From assembly GCF_026107645.2 (NCBI RefSeq), contig NZ_JAPCHV010000019.1:1-64000 (forward strand): a stretch of 64,000 nt of DNA, written 5' to 3'. This document shows, piece after piece, positions 62,383 through 64,000 of this stretch (position 1 is its first letter; every line of letters starts with the position of its first letter). A program made the translations under genes and the position numbers. Below the pieces are notes generated by a model. The model was given only the letters and a program-made list of their open reading frames with translations. It was not told the DNA's origin and searched no databases. Origin of the DNA: Flavobacterium sp. MFBS3-15 (GTDB lineage: Bacteria; Bacteroidota; Bacteroidia; Flavobacteriales; Flavobacteriaceae).

Positions 62383-62461
62383 TTAGATTAATTCTAAATT
62401 GCAAAACTACACGTGTCGGGTATTATATGCAAATTATTTTTATTAATTCTAAATAAGAATT
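62383..62461 (-). promoter_or_regulatory. hmuR promoter flanked by two palindromes
   Basis: On minus: TTTGC (-33; CAA at 62430-62432 on plus), 20-base spacer, TAGTTTTG (-7; 62402-62409). Directly downstream is the perfect inverted repeat TTAGA-N5-TCTAA (62383-62397). Upstream of -33 is AATTCTAAATAAGAATT (62445-62461), also a perfect inverted repeat. The layout equals that of the hmuT promoter. Confidence 0.65.
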
Positions 62462-62630
62462 TCTAATTCGCAATGATGTGTAGCATTTGAAAAATTAAAA
62501 GCGGATTTTCAGGATTAAAGCAAGGCAGCCTGAATATACCCTTCAGGATTACCTAAAATCCCATTTGGCATACCCTAAAATACCCATGCTTGTTCCTAAA
62601 AATCCGCTTTTTTCCTTAAAAAAAGATGAT
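62462..62630. other. Gap between hmuR promoter and sufD
   Basis: About 170 AT-rich bases; no gene, no repeat module and no clear terminator. Confidence 0.5.
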
Positions 62631-63947
62631 TTACAGGTCGAAGCCCATGTTTACGCCCAATTTTGAGGCGATGAGCTTGGTAATCCTGTTTTTGAGTTCC
62701 GGTATCCTGATGCTTTCGATAACCTCATTGCTGAAGGCATACATGAGCAGCGCCTTGGCTTCCTTCTTCGGAATCCCGCGAGACTGCATGTAAAACATGG
62801 CGCTTTCGTCCAGCTGGCCTATGGTACAGCCGTGGGAGCACTTCACATCATCGGCAAAGATCTCGAGTTGCGGCTTGGCGTTTATGGAGGCCTTATCGCT
62901 CAGCAAGATGTTGTTATTCTGTTGGAAGGCATCAGTTTTTTGGGCTTCCTTCTCTACATAGATCTTCCCGTTGAACACACCGGTGGCGTTATCGTCGAAA
63001 ATGCCTTTGTAGTTCTGGTGGCTCTCACAGTTCGGTTCGGCGTGGCGCACCAGCGTATAGTGGTCTACCAACTGCTTGTCGCCAATGATGGTAATGCCCT
63101 TCAGTGTACTTTCCACGCGCTCGCCCTGATGATAGAAGTTCAGGTTGTTGCGGGTAATGTTGCCCCCGAAAGAGAATGTATGTACCGATGCATGGCTCTG
63201 GCCCTTCTGTGCAATGAACGTATTGTCCACAAGGTTAGCACTCTGCAGGTCGTTCTGTATCTTGTAATAATCCACCAATGAGCGTTCCTGGGCAAATATC
63301 TCGGTAACCGAGTTGGTGAGCACCGGATTGCCGTTAAGGCTCTGGTGGCGCTCTATGATCTGTACCTGGGCGTTTTTGCCCACAATCACGAGGTTGCGGG
63401 GCTGCACCATCAGCGCGGCCTCGTTCCCTGTTGAGAAATACATGATCTCGATGGGCTTGTCGGCTACCTTGTTTTTCGGGATATTGATATAGGCACCCTC
63501 AATGGCAAAGGCAGTATTCAGTGCTGTTAGGCTATCTTCCGTGTTAGCTATCTTATTGAAATGATTATCAATAACCTCCTTGTATTTCGGCTTGGTTAGC
63601 GCAGATGACATCAGGCAAACATCCAGCCCGTCGTGCGTGGTAGACGAAAGGAACGAGCTGAAGATACCGTCAATAAACACTACCTTATAGGTATCAATCT
63701 CGTGCAGGAAGTACTTCTTTACATCCGCATAGCCAATAGCATTTTCCTGCTTGGGGAATACGGTAAAGTTATTCTTAAGCACCGCATTGAGCGATGTATA
63801 TTTCCAGGCCTCCTCCTTTTTGGTCGGGAATCCTTTATTTTCAAAGGTCTTCAGGGCTTCGGTGCGTATATCATGTAACTCAGTAGTTACATCTACACGC
63901 TCTTCAAAAGCCATGAAAGAGGACAGCAATTTTTCTTTCAACTCCAT
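62631..63947 (-). CDS. sufD: Fe-S cluster assembly protein SufD
   Basis: A 438-residue scaffold protein of the SufBCD complex for iron-sulfur cluster assembly. The N-terminal helix region (FENKGFPTKKEEAWKYTSLNAVL) and the C-terminal beta-helix with VKCSHGCTIGQLDESAMFYMQSRGI (conserved His) are as expected. It overlaps or abuts sufC (2 bases between the sufC stop and this ATG), so it lies inside a suf operon that continues beyond the window. Confidence 0.95.
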   Translation of the reverse strand: MELKEKLLSSFMAFEERVDVTTELHDIRTEALKTFENKGFPTKKEEAWKYTSLNAVLKNNFTVFPKQENAIGYADVKKYFLHEIDTYKVVFIDGIFSSFLSSTTHDGLDVCLMSSALTKPKYKEVIDNHFNKIANTEDSLTALNTAFAIEGAYINIPKNKVADKPIEIMYFSTGNEAALMVQPRNLVIVGKNAQVQIIERHQSLNGNPVLTNSVTEIFAQERSLVDYYKIQNDLQSANLVDNTFIAQKGQSHASVHTFSFGGNITRNNLNFYHQGERVESTLKGITIIGDKQLVDHYTLVRHAEPNCESHQNYKGIFDDNATGVFNGKIYVEKEAQKTDAFQQNNNILLSDKASINAKPQLEIFADDVKCSHGCTIGQLDESAMFYMQSRGIPKKEAKALLMYAFSNEVIESIRIPELKNRITKLIASKLGVNMGFDL

Positions 63948-63948
63948 T

Positions 63949-64000
63949 TTAGTTCTCCGATTTTATCCAGTCGTAACCCTTTTCCTCAAGTTCATAGGCC
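63949..64000 (-). CDS. sufC: C-terminal end of SufC (partial)
   Basis: The last 16 codons of a gene that continues past the window edge: AYELEEKGYDWIKSEN and stop, the typical SufC C-terminus (ATPase of the SufBCD complex). Only the end is visible, so identification rests on this tail and on the position before sufD. Confidence 0.82.
   Translation of the reverse strand, partial: AYELEEKGYDWIKSEN

Overview
The window is chromosomal DNA from a member of the Flavobacteriaceae (Bacteroidota), most likely Flavobacterium or a near relative. Evidence: a very large secreted protein with a type IX secretion (T9SS) sorting tail, GIN-domain (DUF2807) proteins, DUF4175, DUF4837 and YtxH proteins, a direct glutaminyl-tRNA synthetase beside a glutamyl-tRNA synthetase, and promoters of the Bacteroidota type (TTG, about 19-20 bases, TAnnTTTG). 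Most of the window is vertically inherited core genome; the accessory parts are 3.8-7.7 kb and the repeat-filled intergenic regions.

Layout. 0-3.4 kb: DUF5684 membrane protein, tex and a membrane-anchored unknown, all on minus. 3.8-7.7 kb: a small accessory island with a possible immunity protein, a CdiI-type immunity gene whose 3' end lies in a repeat, a secreted unknown, a RelE/ParE toxin-antitoxin pair and a decayed fragment of a second CdiI gene, between dense mosaic repeats. 7.8-9.3 kb: rpiB, a 0.7-kb AT-rich gap with three perfect TGTTGATAA boxes (candidate replication origin), and a DUF2007 gene. 9.4-18 kb: rnr, two GIN-domain proteins, LysE-type exporter, folB, tRNA-Cys, glnS and the YtxH/holin-like operon, all on plus. 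18-21 kb: EF-hand protein, SPFH protein and gltX on minus. 21-32.5 kb: DUF4175, ybeY, mnmG, lipoprotein, methyltransferase, Skp-like chaperone and a Pif1-family helicase on plus; this stretch carries six copies of a parS-like palindrome (GTTCCACGTGGAAC and variants). 32.5-39.5 kb: a 2323-residue T9SS cargo protein. 40-42.9 kb: DoxX, holB, a possible parvulin-like protein and DUF1877. 43-47.6 kb: pgk, a LysM lytic transglycosylase, DUF4837 and an ElaA-type acetyltransferase. 47.7-53 kb: double-OmpA protein, kup, a shortened sulfurtransferase and an S41 protease. 53.2-62.4 kb: a complete heme-uptake locus (HmuTUV ABC importer, HmuS, and oppositely oriented HmuR receptor and HmuY), with a DsbA-family protein and a lipoprotein in the middle. 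The window ends in sufD and the last codons of sufC.

How it fits together. The AT-rich box cluster at 8.5-9.0 kb and the parS-like cluster at 25.2-29.8 kb, with core genes mainly pointing left to the left of the cluster and right to the right of it, suggest that the window covers or adjoins the chromosome origin and its segregation centre; this is inference. The heme locus is a functional unit: its two outward promoters have the same architecture, a TAnnTTTG -7 element followed by a TTAGA-N5-TCTAA-type palindrome, which suggests one iron- or heme-responsive repressor. Many intergenic gaps hold one or more of at least eight recurrent repeat families, several arranged as inverted pairs.
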